Assembly: GCA_019359325.1 (NCBI GenBank) | Contig: JAHHHN010000046.1 | Span: forward strand, 1 to 36,706 | Reading direction: 5' to 3' | Source of the DNA: Mojavia pulchra JT2-VF2 | GTDB taxonomy: Bacteria; Cyanobacteriota; Cyanobacteriia; Cyanobacteriales; Nostocaceae | Length of the DNA stretch: 36,706 bases | Shown: in pieces, positions 25,119-34,793 of the stretch | Position numbering within the stretch: position 1 is the stretch's first letter | Layout: each line of letters begins with the position of its first letter | The notes under the pieces: generated by a model | The model's input: only the letters and a program-made list of their open reading frames with translations | Told to the model about the DNA's origin: nothing | The model's database searches: none | Made by a program: the position numbers and the translations under genes

Positions 25119-25923
25119 TAATACACAAACTTTAGAATCAAGCATTAGGACTTTTCAAACAGAAATACATTCATTAAAATCAGGGCTTCAACTTACTAAA
25201 GAAAAGCTTTTGTCTGCTGAAATGACAGCAATAGAAGCCAAAAAAGTTGCTAATAATGCTCAGATTGAAATTGAAAATGTTAAAAATCATATGACTGAAT
25301 CACCTATAAACTTGCAGATTATTGAAGAATTAGCACAACTTAAAGAGCAATTATCTCAATTAGTACAAAATTCCCAAAAGATAAAGTCTGATGAAAAAGA
25401 TTTCCAGAAGCCAATTTTAGAATCTATATCAAGTTTGCGATCGCAATTATCTCAACTAGAAGCCGAATTAACTCTTGTATCTCCAACTTCAGGTATAAAC
25501 TACACTAAATTGCGAGATTTGTTAGCAGAAAATAAATGGCAGGAAGCAGATAAGGAAACTTGTATTTATATAGTCAAAATATCTGACAGAGAAGAAGAAA
25601 ACTGGTTAGACGATGGAGATATTAAACGTTTCCCACGCCATGACTTGCGAATTATTAACAACCTTTGGATGAAATACAGTGATGGCAAATTTGGTTTTAC
25701 TGTTCAAAAGCAAATATGGCAAGATTCTAGAGAAGATTATAAATGCTTTGGCGATCGCGTTGGCTGGCTTGTAAACAGTCAATGGCGTAGATATGAAGAG
25801 GCGATTTTTAGCCTTGATGCTCCAGAAGGGCATCTTCCATATACAATCAAGGTAATAGGTTTCGGTTATCGTAATCTTGGGGAAATTCCACACAGACTAA
25901 AACGTTTTTTACCAAGATGCTGA
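25102..25923 (+). CDS. Coiled-coil protein with a C-terminal GUN4 domain
   Basis: A 273-residue protein. Residues about 8-130 are a helical coiled coil. About 134-265 is a GUN4 domain, recognised from 'NYTKLRDLLAENKWQEAD', 'FPRHDLRIINNLWMKYSDGK', 'FGFTVQKQIW' and 'CFGDRVGWLV'. GUN4 domains bind tetrapyrroles; the stand-alone protein stimulates Mg-chelatase in chlorophyll synthesis, while multidomain versions in cyanobacteria are uncharacterised and may sense porphyrin or bilin. This copy is a fusion with a coiled coil, so it is probably not the housekeeping Gun4. The ATG at 25102 lies inside the preceding gene; no separate Shine-Dalgarno is seen, in keeping with coupled translation from that gene. 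Confidence 0.88.
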   Translation: MAIKASNTQTLESSIRTFQTEIHSLKSGLQLTKEKLLSAEMTAIEAKKVANNAQIEIENVKNHMTESPINLQIIEELAQLKEQLSQLVQNSQKIKSDEKDFQKPILESISSLRSQLSQLEAELTLVSPTSGINYTKLRDLLAENKWQEADKETCIYIVKISDREEENWLDDGDIKRFPRHDLRIINNLWMKYSDGKFGFTVQKQIWQDSREDYKCFGDRVGWLVNSQWRRYEEAIFSLDAPEGHLPYTIKVIGFGYRNLGEIPHRLKRFLPRC

Positions 25924-25981
25924 TTTAATAAAAATATTTTGTTTTACTAAATAATACTTTTTAAACAGTTCCAAAGTAAAT

Positions 25982-26007
25982 AAAAAATCAGGTGGGCATT
26001 GCCCACC
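25982..26007 (-). terminator. Terminator of the P-type ATPase gene
   Basis: On the minus strand, a 7-bp GC-rich stem (GGTGGGC / GCCCACC, 3-base loop) is followed by TGA and TTTTTT (plus-strand A run 25982-25987). It is just past the ATPase stop. The other strand lacks a T-run, so it mainly serves the minus-strand gene. Confidence 0.8.
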
Positions 26008-26013
26008 CTACTA

Positions 26014-28761
26014 TTAATTAGGCGGATCAAAACGATTCACAACCGCTGCCCAAAGAATCATCGGTGAACCTACACCAAGACAGAATAACCACTGCTGCCA
26101 ACTCAAGGGCGCTGTTTCAAATACGTAGTTAATGAACGGTACATGGGCGAAGATAATTTGCAAAATAATTGCTCCCAAAATCCCGAAGCCAATAGCAGGA
26201 ATATCAACATTATCTTGAATTGTGCCATCCATTTTGGCAATCAAATTGGGGATTAATTGACTAATGCTCAATAAGTAAAATATCCGTCCAGCGATTAAAG
26301 AGTTAATCGCCATAGTTCGCGCCAAATTTAAATCACCTGTTGTTTGCCGGATATATTCAAACACTCCAAAGATTACAATCCAATTAAATAAAGAAATTGC
26401 CAAGATTCGCTTTAACCGACTTCCCGATAATAGCGGTTCGTTGGGATGGCGCGGTGCTTGTTGCATGACATTTTGCGCCTTTGGTTCAAATGCTAAGGGC
26501 ACTGTCATGGTGATAGAATTGAGCATATTTAGCCAGAGAACTTGTAAGGATAAAATCGGTAAGTCTCTCGCTAATAATGTACTAATTAAAATCGTCATTG
26601 ATTCCCCACCGTTCACAGGCAAAATAAAGCAAATCGCCTTGATGAGGTTTTTATAAACCGCCCTTCCTTCTTCTACAGCCGCTTCAATGGAAGCAAAGTT
26701 ATCGTCGGTAAGCAACATATCTGCGGCTTCTTTGGCAACTTCTGTACCCGCACCACCCATCGCAATACCAATATCTGCTTGTTTTAAGGCGGGTGCATCG
26801 TTGACACCATCTCCTGTCATGGCGACGACTTCGCCTTTTGATTGCAACGCTTCGACTAAACGCAGCTTTTGTTCTGGGGCGACACGGGCAAATACTACAC
26901 CTTCTTGGGCAACTTGGGCGAGTTCTGCTGGTTCCATCTGTGCGAGTTCTGCACCTGTGAAAGCCAGAACTGAACCATTTTTGTTGATTCCCATGCGGCG
27001 GGCGATCGCCTGGGCTGTGATAGCATGATCTCCGGTAATCATCTTCACCTGAATTCCTGCTGATTGACAGGCTTGCACCGCTTTAATTGCACTTTCACGC
27101 GGCGGATCAATCATTCCCTGTAAGCCTAAGAAGATTAACCCACTGTCAATATCTGGATGATCTACCGTATTTTGCTCATCGCCGATGGGCTTTTTCGCTA
27201 AAGCTAACACCCGCAGGCCTTGCCGTGCCATGATATTTACTTCTCGCTCGATGGAAGTTTGCCGTAATGTTTCTACACAATCGAGCGGGCGGGGTTGTCC
27301 ATTAGTATTCAACATCAAGGTGCATCGCTGGAGAATAGCCTCGACTGAACCCTTGACATATATAGTTTTACCCTTGGGTGTGGCGTGCAAAGTCGCCATG
27401 TATTGAAAGTCTGATTCAAAGGGTATCCCATCCAACTTGGGCATTTGCTTAGTTAAGGTAGACTGGCTAAAACCAACTTTGTTAGCAGCTACAATTAATG
27501 CTCCTTCGGTAGGATCTCCCATCACTACCCACTTCCTATTTTTCTGTTCTAAGTGGGAATCATTGCACAATAATCCGGCAATTAAGCATTCTTGCAAACC
27601 CTTGTCGCTGTTTAAGTCAACTGGTCTGTCATCTATCAATATTTCCCCATCCGGTGTATAACCTAAACCAGTGACAGTATATTGATGTCCTCCAGCATAG
27701 ATTGCTTGTACTGTCATTTGGTTTTCTGTTAAAGTCCCGGTTTTATCGGAACAGATGACAGTTGCACTACCCAAGGTTTCCACGGCGGGCAATTTGCGGA
27801 TAATCGCATTGCGCCGCGCCATGCGCGAAACACCAATGGCGAGTGTAACTGTAACTACTGCTGGCAAGCCTTCTGGTATAGCGCTGACTGTTAACGCCAC
27901 CGCCGCTTCTAAAGCTTCTTGAAAACCGCGAAAGCTTAATCCAACTACAAAGCAGAGGGTTGCTAACCCTAGTACCATATACAACCAACTCTGACTGAAT
28001 TTGTCGAATTTTCGCGTTAAAGGCGTGGAAATATTAGTGTGTTGCTCCATTAGTTGGGAAATACGCCCTGTTTCCGTGGCGTTCCCTGTAGCAACTACAA
28101 TCCCAGTTCCTTGCCCAAAGGTAACAAAGCCACCTGCATAAGCCATGTTTTTCCGTTCTGCTAGGGCAGTATCTGGCTTTAAAATTGCGGTATTTTTTTC
28201 TACCGCTACCGATTCCCCAGTTAAGGCTGATTCATCTATTTGTAAATTTCGTACTTGTATTAACCGTAAATCTGCTGGGACTTTATCGCCGGAAGTCAGC
28301 AATACAATATCCCCAGGCACTAACTCACGGGAAGGAACGCGTATTTTTTGACCATTTCGGATGACAGTGGCTTCTGTGGTAATGGCTTTGGCTAGGGCTG
28401 CGATCGCACTCTCGGCTTTTGACTCTTGGATAAATCCAATGATGGCGTTGGTAGTGGTGACACCCCAAATCACTCCAGCGTTGACAAAGCTACCAGTTAC
28501 TGCCTTCACCAAACCCGCACACAACAAAATAATCAGTAGCGGTTGGTTAAATTGCAGCAGAAATTTCCACCACCAAGGTTTGCTTTTCTTGGCTGTCAGT
28601 TCGTTTGCACCCAATTGAGTCAACAAATGTTTTGCTGTAGCGTTACTCAACCCATACTCAGCATCACTCTGCAAACGGGCGATCGCATCCGAAATATTCA
28701 AGCCATGCCAAACAGTCAGCTGCTTATCTTCTGGTGCGATGGTAGATACAGCTGGAGCCAT
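26014..28761 (-). CDS. Type II cation-transporting P-type ATPase, CtpF/PMA1-like
   Basis: A 915-residue membrane ATPase. It has the N-terminal cation-ATPase domain (about 15-85), actuator motif 'LTGES', the TM4 motif '[18 protein letters not shown]', phosphorylation D339 in 'CSDKTGTLT', nucleotide-binding residues 'GDPTEGAL' and 'YVKGSVE', hinge '[21 protein letters not shown]', and a C-terminal block of about six helices. The PEGLP motif and overall form place it with Ca/H/Na-type (type II) pumps of the plasma or thylakoid membrane. In TM6 the SERCA sequence NLVTD reads NMLNS ('[20 protein letters not shown]'), so the key Asp is missing, as in CtpF-like pumps. The transported ion is therefore uncertain. 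The gene stands alone and is convergent with the GUN4 pair. Confidence 0.93.
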   Translation of the reverse strand: MAPAVSTIAPEDKQLTVWHGLNISDAIARLQSDAEYGLSNATAKHLLTQLGANELTAKKSKPWWWKFLLQFNQPLLIILLCAGLVKAVTGSFVNAGVIWGVTTTNAIIGFIQESKAESAIAALAKAITTEATVIRNGQKIRVPSRELVPGDIVLLTSGDKVPADLRLIQVRNLQIDESALTGESVAVEKNTAILKPDTALAERKNMAYAGGFVTFGQGTGIVVATGNATETGRISQLMEQHTNISTPLTRKFDKFSQSWLYMVLGLATLCFVVGLSFRGFQEALEAAVALTVSAIPEGLPAVVTVTLAIGVSRMARRNAIIRKLPAVETLGSATVICSDKTGTLTENQMTVQAIYAGGHQYTVTGLGYTPDGEILIDDRPVDLNSDKGLQECLIAGLLCNDSHLEQKNRKWVVMGDPTEGALIVAANKVGFSQSTLTKQMPKLDGIPFESDFQYMATLHATPKGKTIYVKGSVEAILQRCTLMLNTNGQPRPLDCVETLRQTSIEREVNIMARQGLRVLALAKKPIGDEQNTVDHPDIDSGLIFLGLQGMIDPPRESAIKAVQACQSAGIQVKMITGDHAITAQAIARRMGINKNGSVLAFTGAELAQMEPAELAQVAQEGVVFARVAPEQKLRLVEALQSKGEVVAMTGDGVNDAPALKQADIGIAMGGAGTEVAKEAADMLLTDDNFASIEAAVEEGRAVYKNLIKAICFILPVNGGESMTILISTLLARDLPILSLQVLWLNMLNSITMTVPLAFEPKAQNVMQQAPRHPNEPLLSGSRLKRILAISLFNWIVIFGVFEYIRQTTGDLNLARTMAINSLIAGRIFYLLSISQLIPNLIAKMDGTIQDNVDIPAIGFGILGAIILQIIFAHVPFINYVFETAPLSWQQWLFCLGVGSPMILWAAVVNRFDPPN

Positions 28762-28941
28762 AACTATTTATTACCTTTTTTAAAGTGTTATTTCTTGTAT
28801 AACACGCTTTTTTGGTGTCAATTTTTATTTGACACTAATTATATTTGATAACGATCATAGTTAGCTTCAATGCTTGCTCGGTAATCATGGAAGTTAGTAT
28901 GCTTGGCGTTACAGCTTGGATGGGTAAAAGGCGGGTAAATT

Positions 28942-30033
28942 TTGGATTTGTCTACTCCTTTGGAATTAATTGGGCGTTCAGCAGAATTTCAGTACATTGT
29001 GGAATTACTGGCCCAGGATGGTGACTTGCTAATTACTGGAGTCCCTGGTAGTGGACGGCGTACCCTAGTAAAAGGCGCAGCGCAGGAAGTAGGCGCGATC
29101 GTGCTAGAAATCGACTGCATCCGAGCCACAGAGGGAGAGCGATTTTTACAATTGCTAGCAGAGGCTGTTAATCAAAATTGGCAACCAGAAAAAATTCAAG
29201 AGTGGGTTGCTAACACTGCTAGTGAGTTTTTTATTTACTTGATGGAAGAAAACGGTGGAAAACTAAAACTACTACGTTCCCTTAACCAAAAACAAATATG
29301 GCAAGCTTTTGAAATATTGCTTGAGTTGCCACAAATGATGGCAGTTGATTTACATAAGCGAGTAGTGCTGATTTTGCAGAGTTTCCCCCACATTCGCTCT
29401 TGGGATCGCAATGGTTTGTGGGAAGCAACATTCAGGCGAGAAATCAAGACACAAACTCACGTCAGTTATGTCTTGATAGCAACTATTGCTGAGACAAACA
29501 ATCATGCAGATGAAGATGAGACTAACTACCCTTTAGAAACTGTACAGTTACCACCCTTAGCTAAAGAGATTTTAGCAGTGTGGGCAAGGGAGATGTTGCA
29601 TACAGAGGGATTAAAATTTGATTCCCGCTCCCTAGCACTGCAACTATTCTTAGATGCCGTCCAAGGACATATTGGCGATGCGATGACACTAATTCGCCGC
29701 CTCAAAACCTTGTGCCATCCCGATAGTTTAATTACCGAGCAAGAGGTAGAGCAAGCAATTACAGGGCTGCTTCAGGATTTATCCATCACTTTTGAGTCCT
29801 TACTGATGTTACTGCCAGCAAATCAAGTACATATTTTGGAATGTTTGGCCCTAGATCCTACGGTAAAGCCACAAAGTAAGGAATATATTCAAAAACATGG
29901 GCTTTCTAGAGGTGGTAGCCTTCAAGGTGCTTTGACTGGGTTACAACACAAAGGTTTAATTTACGGTGCAGAGCAGGGTTATAGCTTGGCATTGCCCCTA
30001 CTGGCTTTATGGTTGCGGCGGCGGTTGAGTTGA
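28942..30033 (+). CDS. AAA-like ATPase with altered Walker A and a winged-helix-like end
   Basis: A 363-residue protein resembling STAND/archaeal-ATPase-type P-loop proteins. Residues about 7-60 show 'ELIGRSAEFQYIVELL' and 'LLITGVPGSGRRTLVKG', in which the Walker A Lys is Arg (R39) and the following Ser/Thr is also Arg. 'RVVLILQSFPHIRSW' resembles a Walker B strand but lacks the acidic pair. The C-terminal 70 residues ('VHILECLALDP', 'GSLQGALTGLQHKGLIYG') look like a winged helix. The start is TTG at 28942: an in-frame TAA lies at 28936-28938, no ATG follows for over 90 codons, and AAAAGGCGGG precedes. It may bind but not hydrolyse ATP, or be a regulatory protein. Divergent from the P-type ATPase gene. 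Confidence 0.8.
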   Translation: MDLSTPLELIGRSAEFQYIVELLAQDGDLLITGVPGSGRRTLVKGAAQEVGAIVLEIDCIRATEGERFLQLLAEAVNQNWQPEKIQEWVANTASEFFIYLMEENGGKLKLLRSLNQKQIWQAFEILLELPQMMAVDLHKRVVLILQSFPHIRSWDRNGLWEATFRREIKTQTHVSYVLIATIAETNNHADEDETNYPLETVQLPPLAKEILAVWAREMLHTEGLKFDSRSLALQLFLDAVQGHIGDAMTLIRRLKTLCHPDSLITEQEVEQAITGLLQDLSITFESLLMLLPANQVHILECLALDPTVKPQSKEYIQKHGLSRGGSLQGALTGLQHKGLIYGAEQGYSLALPLLALWLRRRLS

Positions 30034-30056
30034 ACTGCACATTAAGACGTTTATCT

Positions 30057-30185
30057 ATATAGCAATCCGATTTGATTTCTGAATCACTCGTAGAGGTAAG
30101 GGACTGGGGATTGGGGACTGGGGACTGGGAAGAAGGAATAAAGGTGTACTGAATTTTGTTCAAAAATCAAATATGAGTCCTATAT
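30057..30185 (+). mobile_element. 129-bp MITE-like element, copy 2
   Basis: Inverted copy of 15718-15846, differing at one base (gaaggaata versus gaagggata). It begins 24 bases after the ATPase gene stop. Its ends are imperfect inverted repeats sharing ATATAG and ATTTGATTT. Confidence 0.8.
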
Positions 30186-30936
30186 ATTCAGTCAAAGATT
30201 ATTGCAACAGATGAAGGTAGATTTACAAATAGCCAAATAGGTAATACATTGCAATCAGTGTGCGAAGATAATTTCTGGTTTTGTTATATAAGGAATATCC
30301 ACGATTGTAGGTAAAAGCATTAAAATATTTCTATGCCAGAATTAATTCATTTTCGTATAAAAAATGAAATATGGTGATTAATCCACATCATAAATACATT
30401 GCAACTGGGTTGAATGCCTAGTTATGGTTAATAAAAATAAATGTTTTTTTCAAAAATTAGTCAATAGTTAAATCAATATCAAGTTGCGAAAAGTTTCGCT
30501 TTGTGTAATGTTTTAAATCACAAAATTACCTTGCAAGTCAACAATAAAAATAATTGCTATCTTTGTCATCCTCTTTATTTAATTAAACTGGAGCGTGTAA
30601 AGGACAAAAATTATATCAAGTGATTATTCAACATCTTTAATTAAAAACTACTGACTTTTAGTGGCGTTCGTTATTACGATTAAAAATTTATAACTACTGC
30701 CATTTGAAATTAAGCAGAATTATAATTACTAATTAAAATCGGATAAATTTAAAAAACTGCATCATAATTCGTATAGAGAAAAATTTCTAGTGAAAAACAT
30801 TATATTATTTTGCCAGCTTTCGATCATCCAATGCTTTATCTTTCCAAGAAAGGAGGTGCTGAAAATATCCATGTAAGGTTGCGGCTGCATTACTTAAAGA
30901 ATAAAGTTTTCTACCAGACTTAATCACTTTGCAATT
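30186..30936. other. AT-rich upstream region of the MASE1 kinase
   Basis: About 750 bases with no credible gene. The sequence is strongly AT-rich and lacks the repeats common elsewhere in the window. A perfect Shine-Dalgarno, AAAGGAGGTG, lies at 30849-30858, followed by an ATG-TAA at 30871-30876, and is not positioned for any frame of note. The region should contain the kinase promoter, perhaps with a long leader, but I cannot point to boxes. Confidence 0.5.
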
Positions 30937-33603
30937 ATGCAACGCATGACATACCCTCATATCATTGCATCCATGCGTCGATGGCTTGTTGTTTCGTTAG
31001 TAGGGTTAATAGCCTTAATTTTGGCTCATAAAATAGCCCTCATCTACCGATTTCAACCTGGAATTTCTTTATGGTTTCCGCCATCAGGAGTTGCGATCGC
31101 TCTCACATTCTGGTTTGGCCTCTATGGTATTTTTCTAACAGAGATTGCCTCGTTCTTGATGTCACCGTTTTGGGGATTGACCGATTGGGAGCAATTACTG
31201 GGTTTACTCGATGGTATAGAACCTTTAATTGCTTGGTTACTCTATCGTCGTTTTTGGCAGGGTTCGCTAAGATTGAAGACTCTCAGAGATGTTACAACTT
31301 TTATCTTAAGCGTGCCTATAGCAGCTTGCGCTACTTTAACTGTGGTTGGTAGTTTATCTTGGGTAGCGGTAGGCAAAATGTCAGCTTCTAGCTTGGCTGA
31401 AAATATTCCACACTGGTGGTTGGGCAATGCTATGGGAGTGATGGCAATTACCCCTACACTTCTTTTAGTGCTAACTCCATATCTGCAATCTTGGGGCTGG
31501 TTACGCCATTCAGAAGCATTAAACTCTTTATCTAAACCTGTAAATTTTCAGTTCTCCCGTTGTTTATTCTTTGAGTTCAGTGCGATCATATTCTTTTGTT
31601 TAACCACAGCAATCCTCACCGTTTCGGAAACTAACCATACAGGCTTTAAGTTTCAACAATTCTCATTTTTGGGCTTTATTCCAGTGCTGTGGGCAGCAAC
31701 TCGCTTTGGTGTGACTAGTGGGATGGTCATCTCTAGCTTTTGCGTATTAGTAACGCTGTTCTCTTACTTGGTTGCCTACCCTAACGCTATTTTGTTGCCC
31801 AACTTTCCTGTGCAACCAGAAGTGTTGCATGTTCACAAACTTAGTCTACTCGTGCAGTGTGCTGTTGCTTTGCTCGTGGGAACTGCAATTACAGAAAGGG
31901 CAAAGACTCAAGTAGCATTAGCCGTAGAAAGAGTCAAACTAGGGGAGTATCAAGCCCGTGCAGAACTATCGGAAAAGCTCATTCAACTTAATAATTCACT
32001 CCTAGAAACCAATGCTCGTCTAGAAGAATCCAATCGTGACAAAGATGAATTTCTCAAACGCGAGCAAGCCCTGCGTCGTCGTCTTGGTAATATTCTTGAA
32101 AGTATGACTGATGCCTTTATTGCTGTTAATCGAGATTGGCAAATTACATATGTAAATCGACAAGCAGCAATAATTAATGCAGTAGAGCCAGAAGAGCTAT
32201 TAGGTAAAAATTATTGGGAGCAGTGGCCAGCCACCAAAGGCACGCAGTTTGAGTGGGAATATCGGCGAGCATTAAATGAGGAAGTATCTGTCCACTTTGA
32301 GACATTATACGAACCTGATAATATGTGGTTTGAAGTCCACGCCTACCCTGCTGAAGATGGTCTTGGTATCTTTTTTAGAAATATTACTGAGCGCAAACAG
32401 GCAGAAGCAGAGCGAGGACAGATACTAGCGCGAGAACAGGCTGCACGCAGTGAAGCGGAAGCAGCAAACCAACTTAAAGATGAATTTCTAGCAGTCCTCT
32501 CTCATGAATTGCGTACTCCGCTCAATCCCATTTTAGGTTGGGCAAGTTTATTGCAAAACCAAAAATTTCAGGGAGACAGGCTGATTCGTGGACTAGAAAC
32601 TATCGAGCGAAATGCTAAATTGCAAATTCAGTTAATTGACGATTTGTTGGATGTATCTCGCATTCAGCAAGGAAAAATGGTTTTAAACATCCAGCCTGTC
32701 AATTTAGTTAACACCATTGAAGCAGCACTAGAGACTGTGCATTTAGCAGTACAAGCAAAAAATATTCAAATTAAATCCTTATTGGAGAAGAATATTGGAA
32801 TGGTTTCAGGCGATGTAGCTCGCCTACAGCAAATTGTTTGGAACCTATTAGCTAATGCAGTTAAATTTACTCCCTCAGGAGGACAAATAGAAATACAGCT
32901 AAAGCGAATAGACACCTTTGCTTTAATTCAAATTAAAGATACTGGTAAAGGTATTTCCTCAGAATTTTTACCCCATGTATTTGAGTATTTCCGCCAAGCT
33001 GATGGTAAAACCACTCGACAATTTGGTGGGCTGGGATTAGGGCTAGCTATTGTGCGTCATCTTGCAGAATTGCATGGTGGATCTGTCCATGCAGAAAGTC
33101 CAGGCGAAGGAATGGGAGCAACATTCACAGTCAAGTTACCCCTAATGCGCGATCCGCCACAAATCAAGAAAGACAGCGTGACACCGAATAATTCCTTGAG
33201 TTTGGCAGGGCTGTCGATTCTAGCTGTAGATGATGATACAGATACAGGTGAATTTCTTACTATCATGCTCGAACAGTTTGGAGCATCAGTGATTGCAGTA
33301 GCATCAGCAGGCCAAGCCTTAGAAGTAATAGCAAAATCCCCACCAGATTTACTGTTGAGTGATATTGGTATGCCAGGAATAGACGGCTACACGCTAATAC
33401 GTTTAATTCGAGCTATGACACCAGAACAAGGAGGACAAATTCCCGCGATCGCCTTGACTGCTTATGCAGGAGAATTTAACCAGAAACAAGCACTCGCCGC
33501 CGGGTTTCAGATGCACTTACCTAAACCTATTGAATCACAGGAATTATTAAAGGCGATCGCCCAAATCTTTGCTGACAAAAGGGGATTAGGGACTGGGGAT
33601 TAG
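30937..33603 (+). CDS. MASE1-domain hybrid sensor histidine kinase
   Basis: An 888-residue inner-membrane sensor. Residues about 10-315 are the MASE1 membrane sensor with some eight helices ('PGISLWFPPSGVAIALTFWF', 'HWWLGNAMGVMAITPTLLLV'). A coiled coil follows (about 325-380), then a PAS domain (about 385-490), HisKA with H523 in 'VLSHELRTPLNP', HATPase ('WNLLANAVKFTP', 'IKDTGKGI', 'GGLGLGLAIVRHL') and a receiver with D809 in 'LSDIGMPGIDG' and conserved 'HLPKP'. The kinase-receiver part closely matches the second half of the large kinase at 1558-6246, so they share recent ancestry. The last seven residues and the stop come from an STRR block. Start ATG 30937 has no ribosome site; ATGs at 30946 and 30973 are alternatives. 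Confidence 0.92.
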   Translation: MQRMTYPHIIASMRRWLVVSLVGLIALILAHKIALIYRFQPGISLWFPPSGVAIALTFWFGLYGIFLTEIASFLMSPFWGLTDWEQLLGLLDGIEPLIAWLLYRRFWQGSLRLKTLRDVTTFILSVPIAACATLTVVGSLSWVAVGKMSASSLAENIPHWWLGNAMGVMAITPTLLLVLTPYLQSWGWLRHSEALNSLSKPVNFQFSRCLFFEFSAIIFFCLTTAILTVSETNHTGFKFQQFSFLGFIPVLWAATRFGVTSGMVISSFCVLVTLFSYLVAYPNAILLPNFPVQPEVLHVHKLSLLVQCAVALLVGTAITERAKTQVALAVERVKLGEYQARAELSEKLIQLNNSLLETNARLEESNRDKDEFLKREQALRRRLGNILESMTDAFIAVNRDWQITYVNRQAAIINAVEPEELLGKNYWEQWPATKGTQFEWEYRRALNEEVSVHFETLYEPDNMWFEVHAYPAEDGLGIFFRNITERKQAEAERGQILAREQAARSEAEAANQLKDEFLAVLSHELRTPLNPILGWASLLQNQKFQGDRLIRGLETIERNAKLQIQLIDDLLDVSRIQQGKMVLNIQPVNLVNTIEAALETVHLAVQAKNIQIKSLLEKNIGMVSGDVARLQQIVWNLLANAVKFTPSGGQIEIQLKRIDTFALIQIKDTGKGISSEFLPHVFEYFRQADGKTTRQFGGLGLGLAIVRHLAELHGGSVHAESPGEGMGATFTVKLPLMRDPPQIKKDSVTPNNSLSLAGLSILAVDDDTDTGEFLTIMLEQFGASVIAVASAGQALEVIAKSPPDLLLSDIGMPGIDGYTLIRLIRAMTPEQGGQIPAIALTAYAGEFNQKQALAAGFQMHLPKPIESQELLKAIAQIFADKRGLGTGD

Positions 33604-33688
33604 GGGCTGGGGATTAGGGACTGGGGAGTGGGATAAAGCAGGGGAGCAGGGAGCAGGGGAGAAAAACTTCCCCAATCCCCAATGCCCA
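33581..33688 (+). repeat. STRR block overlapping the 3' end of the MASE1 kinase gene
   Basis: Repeated gggattagggactgggg-type heptamers followed by gcaggggagcagggagcag and gagaaaaacttcccc. It starts inside the coding region, which stops at 33603, and ends about 40 bases before the oxidoreductase gene. It is of the same family and order as the block at 4291-4416. Confidence 0.85.
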
Positions 33689-33729
33689 AATTTTGATTTA
33701 TTTTGTTCTTTTCAACTTAAAGCAATTTT

Positions 33730-34743
33730 ATGAAAGCTTACGAAGTTCAAAGCGATGCAGGGATTGATGGACTGAAATTAGTTAATCGCCCTGAACCGAA
33801 ACTGGGTTTGGGACAAGTTTTGATCAGAGTCAAAGCAACATCGCTCAATTACCGTGACTTGCTTGTTATTGAGGGAGCCTACGGTTCTGGAGTGAAATAT
33901 CCCCTAATTCCCCTGTCTGATGGCGCGGGGGAGGTGGTGGCGGTGGGCGAAGGTGTGACAAGGGTGAATGTAGGCGATCGCGTAGCTGGTATTTTCTTCC
34001 AAGATTGGATTTCTGGCGCTTTAACCAGAGAGAAAATGAAATCGGATTTAGGAGGTGGTATTGATGGGATGCTCGCTGAGTATGTTGTATTACACCAAGA
34101 CGGATTAGTGATATTACCCGATCATCTATCCTATGTTGAAGGTGCAACTTTACCCTGTGCAGCAGTGACAGCTTGGCACGCTCTGGTGAGCAAGGGCAAT
34201 CTTATTGAAGGTAACACTATATTATTACTCGGTACAGGAGGCGTTTCCATTTTCGCTCTGCAATTTGCCAAGTTACACGGTGCTAGAGTCATACTTACTT
34301 CCAGCAATGATGACAAGTTAGCACGAGCTAGAGAATTGGGTGCAGATGAGACAATCAACTACAAGACAACGCCAGATTGGGAAAAGAAAGTCTACGAACT
34401 AACTAATCGCACAGGTGTGGATCATGTGGTAGAGGTAGGCGGTGTAGGTACTCTCCCACAATCACTACAAGCAGTTCGTATTGGGGGACGTGTGAGCTTG
34501 ATTGGTGTGCTGTCAGGCAGGGGAAGTCAAATTGACCCCATGCCAATACTGTTTAAAAGCTTAACATTTCAAGGTATTTATGTGGGCAGTCGCAAAATGT
34601 TTGAGGCAATGAATCAGGCGATCGCTCAGTATCAATTACAGCCTATTATTGATAAAATATTCCCCTTCACCGAAGCGCCAGAAGCTTACCGTTACCTCAA
34701 AAGTGCGGGTCACTTTGGCAAAGTTGTAATTCAGATTGACTGA
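33730..34743 (+). CDS. Medium-chain (zinc-free) NAD(P)-dependent oxidoreductase
   Basis: A 337-residue MDR protein of the quinone-oxidoreductase / alcohol-dehydrogenase-like group. The N-terminal GroES-like domain has 'VLIRVKATSLNYRDLLVIEG' and 'PLIPLSDGAGEVVAVGEGVT'; the nucleotide-binding domain has 'TILLLGTGGVSIFALQFAKL' and 'RARELGADETINY'. The catalytic and structural zinc ligands (Cys-His pattern and four-Cys loop) are absent, as expected for zinc-independent enzymes. The cofactor is probably NADPH, but this cannot be settled by eye. It may reduce quinones or alkenals. A single-gene unit with a palindrome or terminator just downstream. Confidence 0.9.
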   Translation: MKAYEVQSDAGIDGLKLVNRPEPKLGLGQVLIRVKATSLNYRDLLVIEGAYGSGVKYPLIPLSDGAGEVVAVGEGVTRVNVGDRVAGIFFQDWISGALTREKMKSDLGGGIDGMLAEYVVLHQDGLVILPDHLSYVEGATLPCAAVTAWHALVSKGNLIEGNTILLLGTGGVSIFALQFAKLHGARVILTSSNDDKLARARELGADETINYKTTPDWEKKVYELTNRTGVDHVVEVGGVGTLPQSLQAVRIGGRVSLIGVLSGRGSQIDPMPILFKSLTFQGIYVGSRKMFEAMNQAIAQYQLQPIIDKIFPFTEAPEAYRYLKSAGHFGKVVIQID

Positions 34744-34793
34744 AATCCCCCTAAGATAGCTAAGGAGCTTCTTAGCTCATTACAATTAATTTC

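Noticed and set aside
29906-30163. Minus-strand frame across the end of the ATPase-like gene and the 129-bp element
   Set aside because: Much of it is translated repeat element (SSQSPVPNPQSL) and the rest is antisense to a well-supported gene.
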